Notes under the pieces: model-generated
Told to the model about the DNA's origin: nothing
The model's database searches: none
What the model saw: the letters and a program-made list of their open reading frames with translations, nothing else
Source of the DNA: an uncultured Glaciecola sp.
Lineage (GTDB): Bacteria > Pseudomonadota > Gammaproteobacteria > Enterobacterales > Alteromonadaceae
Direction of reading: 5' to 3'
Length of the DNA: 64,000 nt
NCBI GenBank assembly: GCA_947496235.1
Contig: CANMCE010000001.1
Coordinates: 372,001 to 436,000, forward strand
Program-made: the position numbers and the translations under genes
In this document: positions 31,401-37,825 of the stretch, in pieces
Layout of the letters: each line of letters starts with the position of its first letter
Position numbering within the stretch: the stretch's first letter is position 1

Positions 31401-31829
31401 ACTGAAGGCCGATTTTGCGAGATTCAGATTAGCTTTCTTATTTTTTGCTGAACTGATTAAATAAAATAAATGATGCCTTAATTGGCGTCTTAAAATTTCA
31501 AATGCTACAGGTTTTACTGCGTGCTCTTTGGCAGAGTCATAAGATGTGCATCTAAATCCAAGCCAAAGCCATGGCATTTGCTGAACGTTGGTATATTCCA
31601 CCGAATTTATTAATGGGGCTACCGAAGAGGCTTTTCCGATATCATGTAAATTATCAGGCCAGTAATTGTCTGGGTCGTGGTGTTCAATTAAATATTGGTA
31701 AAAACGTTGGACTAAAGAGGTTTTTCCGACTCCAGGTTGGCCTTTTAACAAGATTAACTGGGGACCATTTTCTAATTCACCAAATGCACGGTAAATTCGT
31801 TTTAATTCTGATGTTCTGCCCTGAAACAC
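28470..31829 (-). CDS. Large AAA ATPase with helical repeats and C-terminal cysteine-cluster domain
   Basis: A 1119-residue multidomain protein. A STAND/AAA-type ATPase at the N-terminus has Walker A GQPGVGKT (30-37) and Walker B LVLVVDDVQFID (about 225-236). A long alpha-helical, TPR-like middle (about 450-900) resembles MalT-type or adenylate-cyclase-type ATPase scaffolds. The C-terminal about 170 residues contain a cysteine-rich cluster: CNYRHCEARCC, then CVFALTDGAC, SCSLFP and VPCS, reminiscent of YkgJ/DUF3109 iron- or zinc-binding clusters. No DNA-binding HTH is visible. The start is a GTG at 31829 without a clear ribosome binding site. I do not recognise a named function. Confidence 0.7.
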   Translation of the reverse strand: MFQGRTSELKRIYRAFGELENGPQLILLKGQPGVGKTSLVQRFYQYLIEHHDPDNYWPDNLHDIGKASSVAPLINSVEYTNVQQMPWLWLGFRCTSYDSAKEHAVKPVAFEILRRQLRHHLFYLISSAKNKKANLNLAKSAFSVLASFAVPGSGQIIESVNSFLETSSDALTAEGFFASLKERFSSQKSDNISVDELLNRDTKRIEDEASNAFNALLKVHNMPLVLVVDDVQFIDQASLDILKQLLKTAHKQKWPLMIIMTVWDDAIEKSKSLDFSKPIYDYFAELKSDDDLSNYVREIRVKPIPTEFQIDLVTQSLQHLDLAAIDILIEKSGGNLDMLKDYVDELKNAPGWLNEQGQLEVSVQELTSLPSKALDMARNRLRTAGAAMRELLVMGSGQGREFDEISLLETLALMDKNTQVSEQLCEAESAYGFVASRLENNNYKELEFKRAEYFEASYEFFRTHPKATVYLKTIAKALHCLVSDKRWNDLSEQTQQRLIQRLCDLSEEFELGSENWNLPMANTLRSLALMRISVGDYFNADKNCQLLLKLAYLPQSLIQEAWQIRVTSAYMSGDVEKERQLLNDWPTVASKHKVSQHTYLSRFLMRTGKCEQGLDVINKAEQLSTTNLQWFNVSLCKAVILWASGLSAQALALLIKMEASIKSSSLPQWLVSHFYHTASLVLHDLEKNEQVIFYAQQSVQLQREKGDVQQLIICKVNLADAYWGVGMLDKADIILSEAYDQAMQSKLDHAIDIAAICLANIRLEQGKVKDSKKLYSQGVALAEKIGHQWDYIYGKTYQCLATYQEDPLKAYEVLTQMAQEAEEGGYFYLCDLARAFQYVVAFYGKIFHEIQINEADRELSPLYKSYAYAYSLLTNKICKQTTHDFISALAQCEGIKGSRNFILQALNKLTDIELTSVQNEFVKRWQARFSPQNSEQNYKACNYRHCEARCCYDGVYVTDAEVKSITAYVEKFPQYFEHLPQEFIVKGDWEGFSGDKTAVREHQYKSPDFPSHFNQTRCVFALTDGACSLHKLALDEDLMVSDVKPKSCSLFPIRKKGNKAKKPLSLGERDETALGIQYPGFASYVPCSQNRKDGRHWQLTLQDEIIFLAKLNSGKKSED

Positions 31830-31918
31830 GCTAAAAGACTTCTTCTTATAAATTTTTACGCAAGTTATAAGTTGAATCTTACACTAGAGTTTCAGCTTTA
31901 TCAGTATTTGTTGGGTAT

Positions 31919-32422
31919 TTAACAATCACTATCTAAAACAGTAATTGTCGGAGGCGTTCCTTCTGCTTGCGCTTGCTGATAAATAACTTTGCAATTATCT
32001 AATGAAGCAACCCCGCTAGGTAAAATAGCAAATTCATCACTACGGGTTACAGCCTGAGGCGCAGAATCAGTTAGCACGCCAATTCGCCAATCGGTATTAT
32101 TGCCAGTTCCGCTACCATCAAGATCTATCCATGACCTGTGGTTTGTCACTATGTCTCTAATCGCTGGATAGCCATAAACAGTGTAGACAGTGCTATTATT
32201 GATTGACATATTCTCATCTGCAGCGCGCTCTTTACCAGCTAACACTGCTTTTGAATAGACTAGATCTGCACCGCCTTGAATTGCAGCTTTAAGCCCCTGT
32301 AGACTCGCCTTTCTTGCATCACTTTGCACATCAATAAATCTAGGGGCCGCAGTAACAGCAAGAATGCCCAAAATAACAATGACTATAATGAGTTCGATAA
32401 GAGTAAAACCGCGTTGCTGCAT
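31919..32422 (-). CDS. Type IV pilin-like protein (MshA-like major pilin)
   Basis: A 167-residue prepilin. It starts at the ATG at 32422 with the short leader MQQRG, then FTLIELIIVIVILGILAVTAAPRF, the hydrophobic N-methylated helix with Glu5 that prepilin peptidase substrates share (cleavage G^F). AAPRFIDVQSDARKASLQGLKAAI is typical of MSHA-type pilins. A Cys pair near the end (DNC and DSDC) would form the C-terminal disulfide loop. A TTG at 32467 would add 15 residues and is less likely. No assembly ATPase or platform genes are nearby, so it must use machinery encoded elsewhere. Confidence 0.85.
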   Translation of the reverse strand: MQQRGFTLIELIIVIVILGILAVTAAPRFIDVQSDARKASLQGLKAAIQGGADLVYSKAVLAGKERAADENMSINNSTVYTVYGYPAIRDIVTNHRSWIDLDGSGTGNNTDWRIGVLTDSAPQAVTRSDEFAILPSGVASLDNCKVIYQQAQAEGTPPTITVLDSDC

Positions 32423-32512
32423 GTAAGTGGAATCCAAAAAAACAAAGACTTCTTTAGTTTGCCACAAATGAATAATAGGAAGGTTGTTAAAAACTAAGCT
32501 TAGTTATGAAAA

Positions 32513-32549
32513 TTAGTACCTTACAACTATCATATTTGTAAGGTACTAA
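32513..32549 (-). terminator. Long hairpin, probable terminator of the PEP-CTERM-like gene
   Basis: TTAGTACCTTACAA (32513-32526) and TTGTAAGGTACTAA (32536-32549) form a perfect 14-bp stem with a 9-base loop. On the - strand it is followed by TTTTC, so it probably ends transcription of the gene that stops at 32564, just before the pilin gene. Confidence 0.6.
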
Positions 32550-32563
32550 AAGTTTAATCTAGA

Positions 32564-33295
32564 CTACTTAAAACGGCGACGATTGGCGTATGCCAGACCA
32601 GTAAAAAATATCAAGATCATTGACATTGTTGAAGGACCGTCGGTGCTAATTGCGGGACATCCGCCGACGCCTGGAGGGTTAGTTGCACAAGGATCTTGAC
32701 CACCAACAGAAAATTCCGTAATAACGCGAACGAAATCTCCAGGTGTTGATGCTAACCAATCGACATACAAACGATTTGTTTCGGTGCCTGTGCCAATCCA
32801 CACGGTATCCTGAGCTGGCTCTAGACCGCGAGCACCTGGATTAAGATAGGTAACATTATTGTTTAGAAGATTATCACTTGCTGCAAGCAAATTGGTACTA
32901 GTAATAACTGCAATAATGTTCGAATCAAAATCCACATAGCCTTGTTGAGCCGTTGAATCGTCTGGGTCAAAAAAGACATAATGACTTGCTATAGTGGTTC
33001 CAGAGGCAACGGTTCCACCAATATTTGTCATTAGGTCTGATGCCAGAAGTATATTTTGACCTTCATTAAACCCGTACAAATTTGGCGTTTGAAAAGTATC
33101 ATTCCCTACTGTGTTGGCAGGTCCTGCTGGAGGATTAAAAGGCAAGGTTAATAACTGGAAAATGCCGCCTTGGTCAAATGCATCAGGGTAAAGTGCGCCA
33201 CTACCAATATCAGTTACTGCCCCTCCGATGATAACTGCATGAGAATGCGCTGCAAAAAGACACCCAACTAGGGTAATAGCTATTTTTTTAAACAT
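32564..33295 (-). CDS. PEP-CTERM-like exported surface protein
   Basis: A 243-residue exported protein of unknown role. A signal peptide ends at AHSHA (residue 20). The mature part is a beta-rich, Asn/Gly/Thr-rich domain. The C-terminus has the tripartite form of exosortase substrates: a PST motif (DGPSTMSM), a hydrophobic stretch (ILIFFTGLAYA) and a basic tail NRRRFK. The canonical PEP is replaced by GPST, so the match is to a variant. The ATG at 33295 is chosen because GGAG lies 9 bp upstream; an in-frame ATG at 33310 overlaps that binding site. It is flanked by two pilin-like genes. Confidence 0.65.
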   Translation of the reverse strand: MFKKIAITLVGCLFAAHSHAVIIGGAVTDIGSGALYPDAFDQGGIFQLLTLPFNPPAGPANTVGNDTFQTPNLYGFNEGQNILLASDLMTNIGGTVASGTTIASHYVFFDPDDSTAQQGYVDFDSNIIAVITSTNLLAASDNLLNNNVTYLNPGARGLEPAQDTVWIGTGTETNRLYVDWLASTPGDFVRVITEFSVGGQDPCATNPPGVGGCPAISTDGPSTMSMILIFFTGLAYANRRRFK

Positions 33296-33647
33296 TGTTA
33301 CAAACTCCATGTAAGATTATTTTTCTTGTCAGATAAATACAGCGAAAAATCTTTCCTTTTATCCTTTTGAACAAAGTGTAAAGTCATTAATTCAAAAGTT
33401 AGATTAATAACCAACACCTTTTGATTAATTTTTAAGCAATTCATACACCAAAATACTATTCTTCATTTAAAACAACGGCTTATAAATTATTTTTACTAAT
33501 TTGCACTTGGTAATTTAGTAATGCGTAAAAATTACTGACACCAGATATAAGTTTTCAAGTCAAACTAGCTATTTTAACTAAGGCTAAAGTTCTACTCATG
33601 AAGCCGATACAACTAAAGTAAAGCTATTTATGGAGTAAGTTCCCACT
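33296..33647. other. Divergent intergenic region between PEP-CTERM-like and pilin genes
   Basis: 352 bp, strongly AT-rich, with promoters expected in both directions. The - strand has a good ribosome binding site (GGAG) for the exported protein at 33304-33309. I looked for a sigma-54 site (TGGCAC-N5-TTGC), which often drives pilin and exosortase-related genes, and found none. No open frame or RNA gene is convincing. Confidence 0.4.
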
Positions 33648-34184
33648 ATGGAAAAATCATATTCAACTATTTCGTCTATTCGTGGATTCACCCTTATTGA
33701 GTTGATAATAGTAATTGTGATTATTGGTATACTCGCAACCGTAGCCGCGCCTAGATTTATCGATATTAGTACGGATGCTCGAATAAGTGCATTAAACAAA
33801 GTAGCATCTGAAATGAAATCCACCATTACTTTGGTGAAAAGTAAGGCCATTGTAAGCGGGCTTAGAGCGGCCGCCAGTAATCCCGCCGGCGGTTCTAGTA
33901 GTAATCAAATTGGTTACGCAGTGGATTTTGGTTTTGGAAATACAGAAGTAGACTGGCGAAACTTATGTCCGGAAGCAGAAGCCGAAGTTAATGACGCCCT
34001 TGGTATGCTGGACTTTGTCAACTATGAAGCAAACGACTTTCAAGTAAGAACTGATAATCAGTATGCTCTTTTAGGATTTGAAGTCCCGTCTAGCGGTATA
34101 CCCACAAACCAAGGTTGTTACATAATTTACGATTCCTTTGGCTCTCCAGAGTGCACTATTACAGTTGTGACTACCGATTGTTAA
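33648..34184 (+). CDS. Type IV pilin-like protein
   Basis: A 178-residue prepilin with a 13-residue leader (MEKSYSTISSIRG), then FTLIELIIVIVIIGILATVAAPRF containing the conserved Glu5. Like the pilin at 31919-32422 it has AAPRFIDxxxDAR after the helix and C-terminal cysteines (NQGC, PEC, TTDC), so the two are probably paralogues. The insertion around NPAGGSSSNQ and an acidic loop distinguish it. It is divergent from the PEP-CTERM-like gene. Whether it is a major or minor pilin, or a pseudopilin, cannot be told here. Confidence 0.83.
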   Translation: MEKSYSTISSIRGFTLIELIIVIVIIGILATVAAPRFIDISTDARISALNKVASEMKSTITLVKSKAIVSGLRAAASNPAGGSSSNQIGYAVDFGFGNTEVDWRNLCPEAEAEVNDALGMLDFVNYEANDFQVRTDNQYALLGFEVPSSGIPTNQGCYIIYDSFGSPECTITVVTTDC

Positions 34185-34312
34185 TCTCAATACCAAACTG
34201 AACTTCTCATTTGTCGGTATGATTTACTGAAAATTCAATTTATACTCTCGCTGTTATCATGAGTCCAGTCCAATTAAACCTTTAAATTTAATTAAAATCA
34301 GAGTGTTAGCCG

Positions 34313-36223
34313 ATGTTGAAGTATGAAAAAAAGCTACTAAACTGTCTCTGTAATGTGTCTAGTTCATTTTTCATCTATATTGCCGCAGTTTGGCTAATCT
34401 GGGCCATGCCCATGTACGCTTTAGCTAGTGAATTTGCTCAAGCTCAGCAGATAGAAGACAGTGATATTAGCTTCAACGAAAAGTATAAATCCTTATTGTT
34501 ATTGCTTGAAGATTCTGAAACTTGGTCAACCGAAGAGCAGAGCTCATATTTTCAATGGTTAGGAACTGCGGCTGGCGAAATTGACAAATTAGAAGAAGCA
34601 GAAACCTACCTTACTAAATCAATTGTATTGATCAAAGATTCAGCGCCGTCAGAGCAATTGGCGTTTAGCTTATTAGAACGTTCGTATTTTAGATATTTAG
34701 ATACAGGAGACACTCAAATCTATTGCCCTGATAGATTTTTAGCTATTGATATTGCCAGACAACTTGAAACATCTGAGATGTTGCTTAAAGCATTAACTCA
34801 GGCGGCTTTTTGTGCCACAGACACCAAGGACTTTCAAACCGGATTAAGTTTGCTAAAAGAAGCATTAAATATAATGGAAGTTGATTCTATTCCAAGCACC
34901 GATAAAGGACTAATTTATAATGCTACCGGTAATATTTATCGCAGCAATGGCCTACATGAGCGGGCTTATTTCTACATCAAAAAAGCTTATGACGAATGGT
35001 TTGCAATTCAAGATTATGTAGGTATGTTCAACATGTTGCATACGTTAAATGCAGAAGCTATCTCTTTGCAACAATTCGAGGTAGCACAAAGTCATGTGGA
35101 TAAAATGTTTGAAATGGCAAATGCTAATTATGCGGGAATAGACTTTTTATTCTTTGCAAATTTTAACCAAGGCACCTTGTTTTATGCACAAGAAAAGTTT
35201 GAAAAAGCCTATGCCAGCTTTTTAAACGCTTATGAGTTAAAAGAAACTACTGTAGAGCAAGATTTTGTAAACACTCTGGTGTCCTTTCTATCTTTTTCAG
35301 CTTGGTATAATAACGACTTCACCTCAGCCCTTGAATACGCAAATTTAGCGTCCCAAAGCAAGCCTAAGAGTATTAGAGAAAAACTCTTACTGGACGGAAT
35401 AATTCACAGCGCAACGAGTTCTAAAAATGAAAAGCAAACTATGTATAGGCTTTTAGAGCTCGATAAATACTATCGGCAAAAAAATTCTGAGTTATTGTCT
35501 AATCAAATCGGTGTACTTTCCCTTGAACACGATGTGGTTGTCACCAATGTTGAAAAAGAACTATTGGAAAAACAACTAGCTTTAAGCCAACTTGAAATTG
35601 AAAAAAAGCAAGCAGAAGAAGAGCACACACAATTTGTACAGCGGATATTAATTATAATTCTAGGTATGCTGTTTCTCGGTCTGTTTGGCTTATTTTGGGC
35701 ATTGTCCTATTTCAAGAAGATGGCGGGAACCGATTTTCTTACCGGAGTAAAAAGCCGTAGGGCCGCATTTAAGCTTGGCGAAAAAATCATGCACAGCAAT
35801 TTGGAGCAAGATAAAGAATTTAGTGTACTTGCCATTGATGTGGACCATTTTAAACGTATAAATGATAACTATGGACACCACATTGGCGATATTACGTTAA
35901 AAGAGATCGCTAAACGATTGCAAAATGCATTACGCAAAAAAGACATCCTAGCCAGAATTGGTGGCGAGGAATTTCTGATTTTATTACCCAATACTGCTCA
36001 GACAGAAGCAACCGATTTAGCTCAGCGGTTACGTGAAAAAATGAATAAGGATCCCATCAACTTCGATAAACGTTCTTTGTCTATTACCATCAGTATTGGT
36101 GTAGCAACAAACACATCAGGCGTTGCTTTCGATAAGCTGATTGCAGTTGCTGATAATGCTTTATATCAAGCAAAGGAAACAGGTAGAAATAAGGTTGTGG
36201 TAGCGGACGTTGCTAGTTCGTGA
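34313..36223 (+). CDS. Exported TPR-repeat diguanylate cyclase
   Basis: A 636-residue membrane protein. An N-terminal hydrophobic segment at about 18-40 (ending MYALA) acts as a signal or anchor, then a periplasmic helical TPR region occupies about 45-400, a coiled coil at about 405-440, one membrane helix at about 441-465 (ILIIILGMLFLGLFGLFWAL) and a cytoplasmic GGDEF domain. The active site is GGEEF in RIGGEEFLILLP (about 548), with DVDHFKRIND upstream, so cyclase activity is expected. No EAL domain is present. The periplasmic TPR probably senses a protein or peptide signal; this is inference. It stands alone between a pilin gene and tRNA-Pro. Confidence 0.88.
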   Translation: MLKYEKKLLNCLCNVSSSFFIYIAAVWLIWAMPMYALASEFAQAQQIEDSDISFNEKYKSLLLLLEDSETWSTEEQSSYFQWLGTAAGEIDKLEEAETYLTKSIVLIKDSAPSEQLAFSLLERSYFRYLDTGDTQIYCPDRFLAIDIARQLETSEMLLKALTQAAFCATDTKDFQTGLSLLKEALNIMEVDSIPSTDKGLIYNATGNIYRSNGLHERAYFYIKKAYDEWFAIQDYVGMFNMLHTLNAEAISLQQFEVAQSHVDKMFEMANANYAGIDFLFFANFNQGTLFYAQEKFEKAYASFLNAYELKETTVEQDFVNTLVSFLSFSAWYNNDFTSALEYANLASQSKPKSIREKLLLDGIIHSATSSKNEKQTMYRLLELDKYYRQKNSELLSNQIGVLSLEHDVVVTNVEKELLEKQLALSQLEIEKKQAEEEHTQFVQRILIIILGMLFLGLFGLFWALSYFKKMAGTDFLTGVKSRRAAFKLGEKIMHSNLEQDKEFSVLAIDVDHFKRINDNYGHHIGDITLKEIAKRLQNALRKKDILARIGGEEFLILLPNTAQTEATDLAQRLREKMNKDPINFDKRSLSITISIGVATNTSGVAFDKLIAVADNALYQAKETGRNKVVVADVASS

Positions 36224-36242
36224 ATAAGGTGAGGATGTTAAT

Positions 36243-36319
36243 TGGTCGGTGTGAGAGGATTTGAACCTCCGACCCCTGACACCCCATGACAGTGCGCTAC
36301 CAAGCTGCGCCACACACCG
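36243..36319 (-). tRNA. proL: tRNA-Pro (anticodon GGG)
   Basis: A 77-nt cloverleaf on the - strand. The acceptor CGGTGTG pairs with CACACCG before A and the encoded CCA end. The D arm is GCGC/GCGC with AGCTTGGTA, the anticodon stem is CTGTC/GTCAG with loop ATGGGGT (anticodon GGG), and the T arm is GTCGGAGGTTCAAATCC. The T-T mismatch in the anticodon stem also occurs, as I remember it, in E. coli proL. It reads CCC and CCU proline codons. Confidence 0.95.
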
Positions 36320-36333
36320 ACCGTAGGCTGCGC

Positions 36334-36361
36334 ATTATATGGATTTGGTACAGATAAGCAA
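36334..36361 (-). promoter_or_regulatory. Sigma-70 promoter for tRNA-Pro
   Basis: On the - strand TTGCTT (36361-36356), a 16-bp spacer, and a perfect TATAAT (36339-36334), followed by GCGC, the GC-rich discriminator typical of stable-RNA promoters under stringent control. Transcription would begin near 36327, eight bases before the tRNA. Confidence 0.75.
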
Positions 36362-36383
36362 GTGTTTTATAAGCTTAATTCAG

Positions 36384-37085
36384 CTAAATATCTATGCAAA
36401 CAAGACCGGTTTCAGTTTTATTTAATACTGCTTTCAGTGCACCTGAATTAGTCCAGACTGCTGATTGCCCTGCGTTAATATAATCAGCACTTTTCCCAGT
36501 GGCATTTGAAAATATTATCGGCATATTGAGTTTTCGAGCTGTTTCGCCATAAAATTCAAACGCACTTGCCATTGAGTGATTTGATTTTGCTACCCCAACA
36601 AGGTAAGCATCAGCATTTTTGTGTCGATTAACATGTGGTTGTTGTAGAGACTCATAACAGATACCTATGGCTAGATGCTTGTTTTGCCATTGCAATAAAT
36701 TATCTTTTTGCCCAGGCGTGTAATAAGGCAATTCATCGTCATGCAAAAGGCGTTTTTGATAATCCCAACAAGCGCAATCTGGAAAAATGAATCTATGGTT
36801 AATAAACACCTGTTTGCCATCTAACTTGGGAAAGCCGCCCCCGATTGCTATCTGAAATTGGTTAGAGGCTTGTTGCAAAACTTGGGTAAATTGCATTATC
36901 AAAGGAGCAAATTCTTTCGCCATCTCTATAGCGCCTTTATCTAGATATCCGGTAAGCGATAATTCAGGGTATATTATGAGATTTGCACCCTGCTCTGCCG
37001 CTAAACTCATCAAGTGAAGATGCTGTTCAAGATGATAATCGAAATCACCCAATCGGCTCTCTATTTGTCCCGCGGCAATCCTCAT
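36384..37085 (-). CDS. Carbon-nitrogen hydrolase (nitrilase superfamily) protein
   Basis: A 233-residue amidase-fold enzyme with the Glu-Lys-Cys triad of the superfamily: Glu in IIYPELSLTGY, Lys in WDYQKRLLH, and Cys in AIGICYESL. It is somewhat shorter than the usual 260-280. Members hydrolyse amides or nitriles, and no substrate can be assigned. The ATG at 37085 is preferred to one at 37109 because AAAGGA lies 8 bp upstream of it. It lies downstream of greA after a terminator, so it is probably transcribed separately. Confidence 0.8.
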   Translation of the reverse strand: MRIAAGQIESRLGDFDYHLEQHLHLMSLAAEQGANLIIYPELSLTGYLDKGAIEMAKEFAPLIMQFTQVLQQASNQFQIAIGGGFPKLDGKQVFINHRFIFPDCACWDYQKRLLHDDELPYYTPGQKDNLLQWQNKHLAIGICYESLQQPHVNRHKNADAYLVGVAKSNHSMASAFEFYGETARKLNMPIIFSNATGKSADYINAGQSAVWTNSGALKAVLNKTETGLVCIDI

Positions 37086-37111
37086 TCTATTGTCCTTTAA
37101 TGAATACACAT

Positions 37112-37146
37112 AAAAAAATCCGGTGTAGCTAGGCTAGACCGGATTT
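37112..37146 (-). terminator. Intrinsic terminator after greA
   Basis: AAATCCGGT (37116-37124) pairs with ACCGGATTT (37138-37146); on the - strand the stem is followed by a run of seven T. It ends greA transcription 19 bp after the stop. Confidence 0.85.
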
Positions 37147-37164
37147 AGTATTAAATACGTTTAC

Positions 37165-37641
37165 TTATTTATATTCAACTTCGATGATTTCGTACTCAAC
37201 TGTACCTGCTGGGGTTTGAATATTCACAATATCATCTAGCTCTTTTCCAATTAACCCTCTGGCAATAGGCGAGTTTACTGAGATTAAACCATTTTTAATA
37301 TCCGCTTCATCATCACCAACGATACGGTAAGTGGTTTCTTCTTCATTGCTGACATTTAAGATGGTAACAGTTGTACCAAACACAACTTTTCCGTTGTTAG
37401 GCAATTTGGTGACATCAATAATTTGAGCGTTTGAAAGCTTACCTTCGATATCTTGGATGCGACCTTCACAAAAGCTTTGTTGCTCACGAGCTGCATGATA
37501 TTCAGCATTTTCTTTTAAATCGCCATGCTCTCGTGCTTCAGCAATAGCATTAATGATGCGCGGGCGCTCTACAGACTTCAAATGATCTAATTCTTCACGC
37601 AATTTTTTAGCGCCTTCCGCTGTCATGGGATAAGTTGTCAT
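37165..37641 (-). CDS. greA: Transcription elongation factor GreA
   Basis: A 158-residue factor that inserts its coiled coil into the RNA polymerase secondary channel and stimulates cleavage of backtracked RNA. The N-terminal coiled coil begins [16 protein letters not shown] and carries the catalytic tip acidic pair in [16 protein letters not shown]. The C-terminal FKBP-like domain has [28 protein letters not shown]. The length is exactly that of E. coli GreA (158). It lies downstream of carB after a terminator, the common carAB-greA order. Confidence 0.97.
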   Translation of the reverse strand: MTTYPMTAEGAKKLREELDHLKSVERPRIINAIAEAREHGDLKENAEYHAAREQQSFCEGRIQDIEGKLSNAQIIDVTKLPNNGKVVFGTTVTILNVSNEEETTYRIVGDDEADIKNGLISVNSPIARGLIGKELDDIVNIQTPAGTVEYEIIEVEYK

Positions 37642-37710
37642 GATTATTCTCTTTGTTTTTCTGCTTATACCTGATTGTTTGTTCCTTCAAATGAACAATC
37701 AATACGTTTA

Positions 37711-37740
37711 AAAACAAAACGAATGCCAATTGGCATTCGT
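37711..37740 (-). terminator. Terminator after carB (perfect 22-bp palindrome)
   Basis: ACGAATGCCAATTGGCATTCGT (37719-37740, a perfect palindrome, 22 bases) is followed on the - strand by TTTTGTTTTTAAAC. It lies about 85 bp after the carB stop and would separate carAB from greA. Confidence 0.75.
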
Positions 37741-37825
37741 TGTTTCGATAGAGATGAACCGATAAGTATATGTCAATTTTGATGTTTTATCATCTTATTT
37801 GATACTTAACAGCTTCCGTTGTGGT

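Noticed and set aside
32513-32549. The 14-bp stem considered as a mobile-element end or recombination site
   Set aside because: There is a single copy in the window, no transposase or direct repeats flank it, and a TTTT run on the - strand fits a terminator.
31919-34184. The pilin genes considered as part of an MSHA operon
   Set aside because: No ATPase, platform or secretin genes lie near them, so only pilin-like subunits can be claimed.
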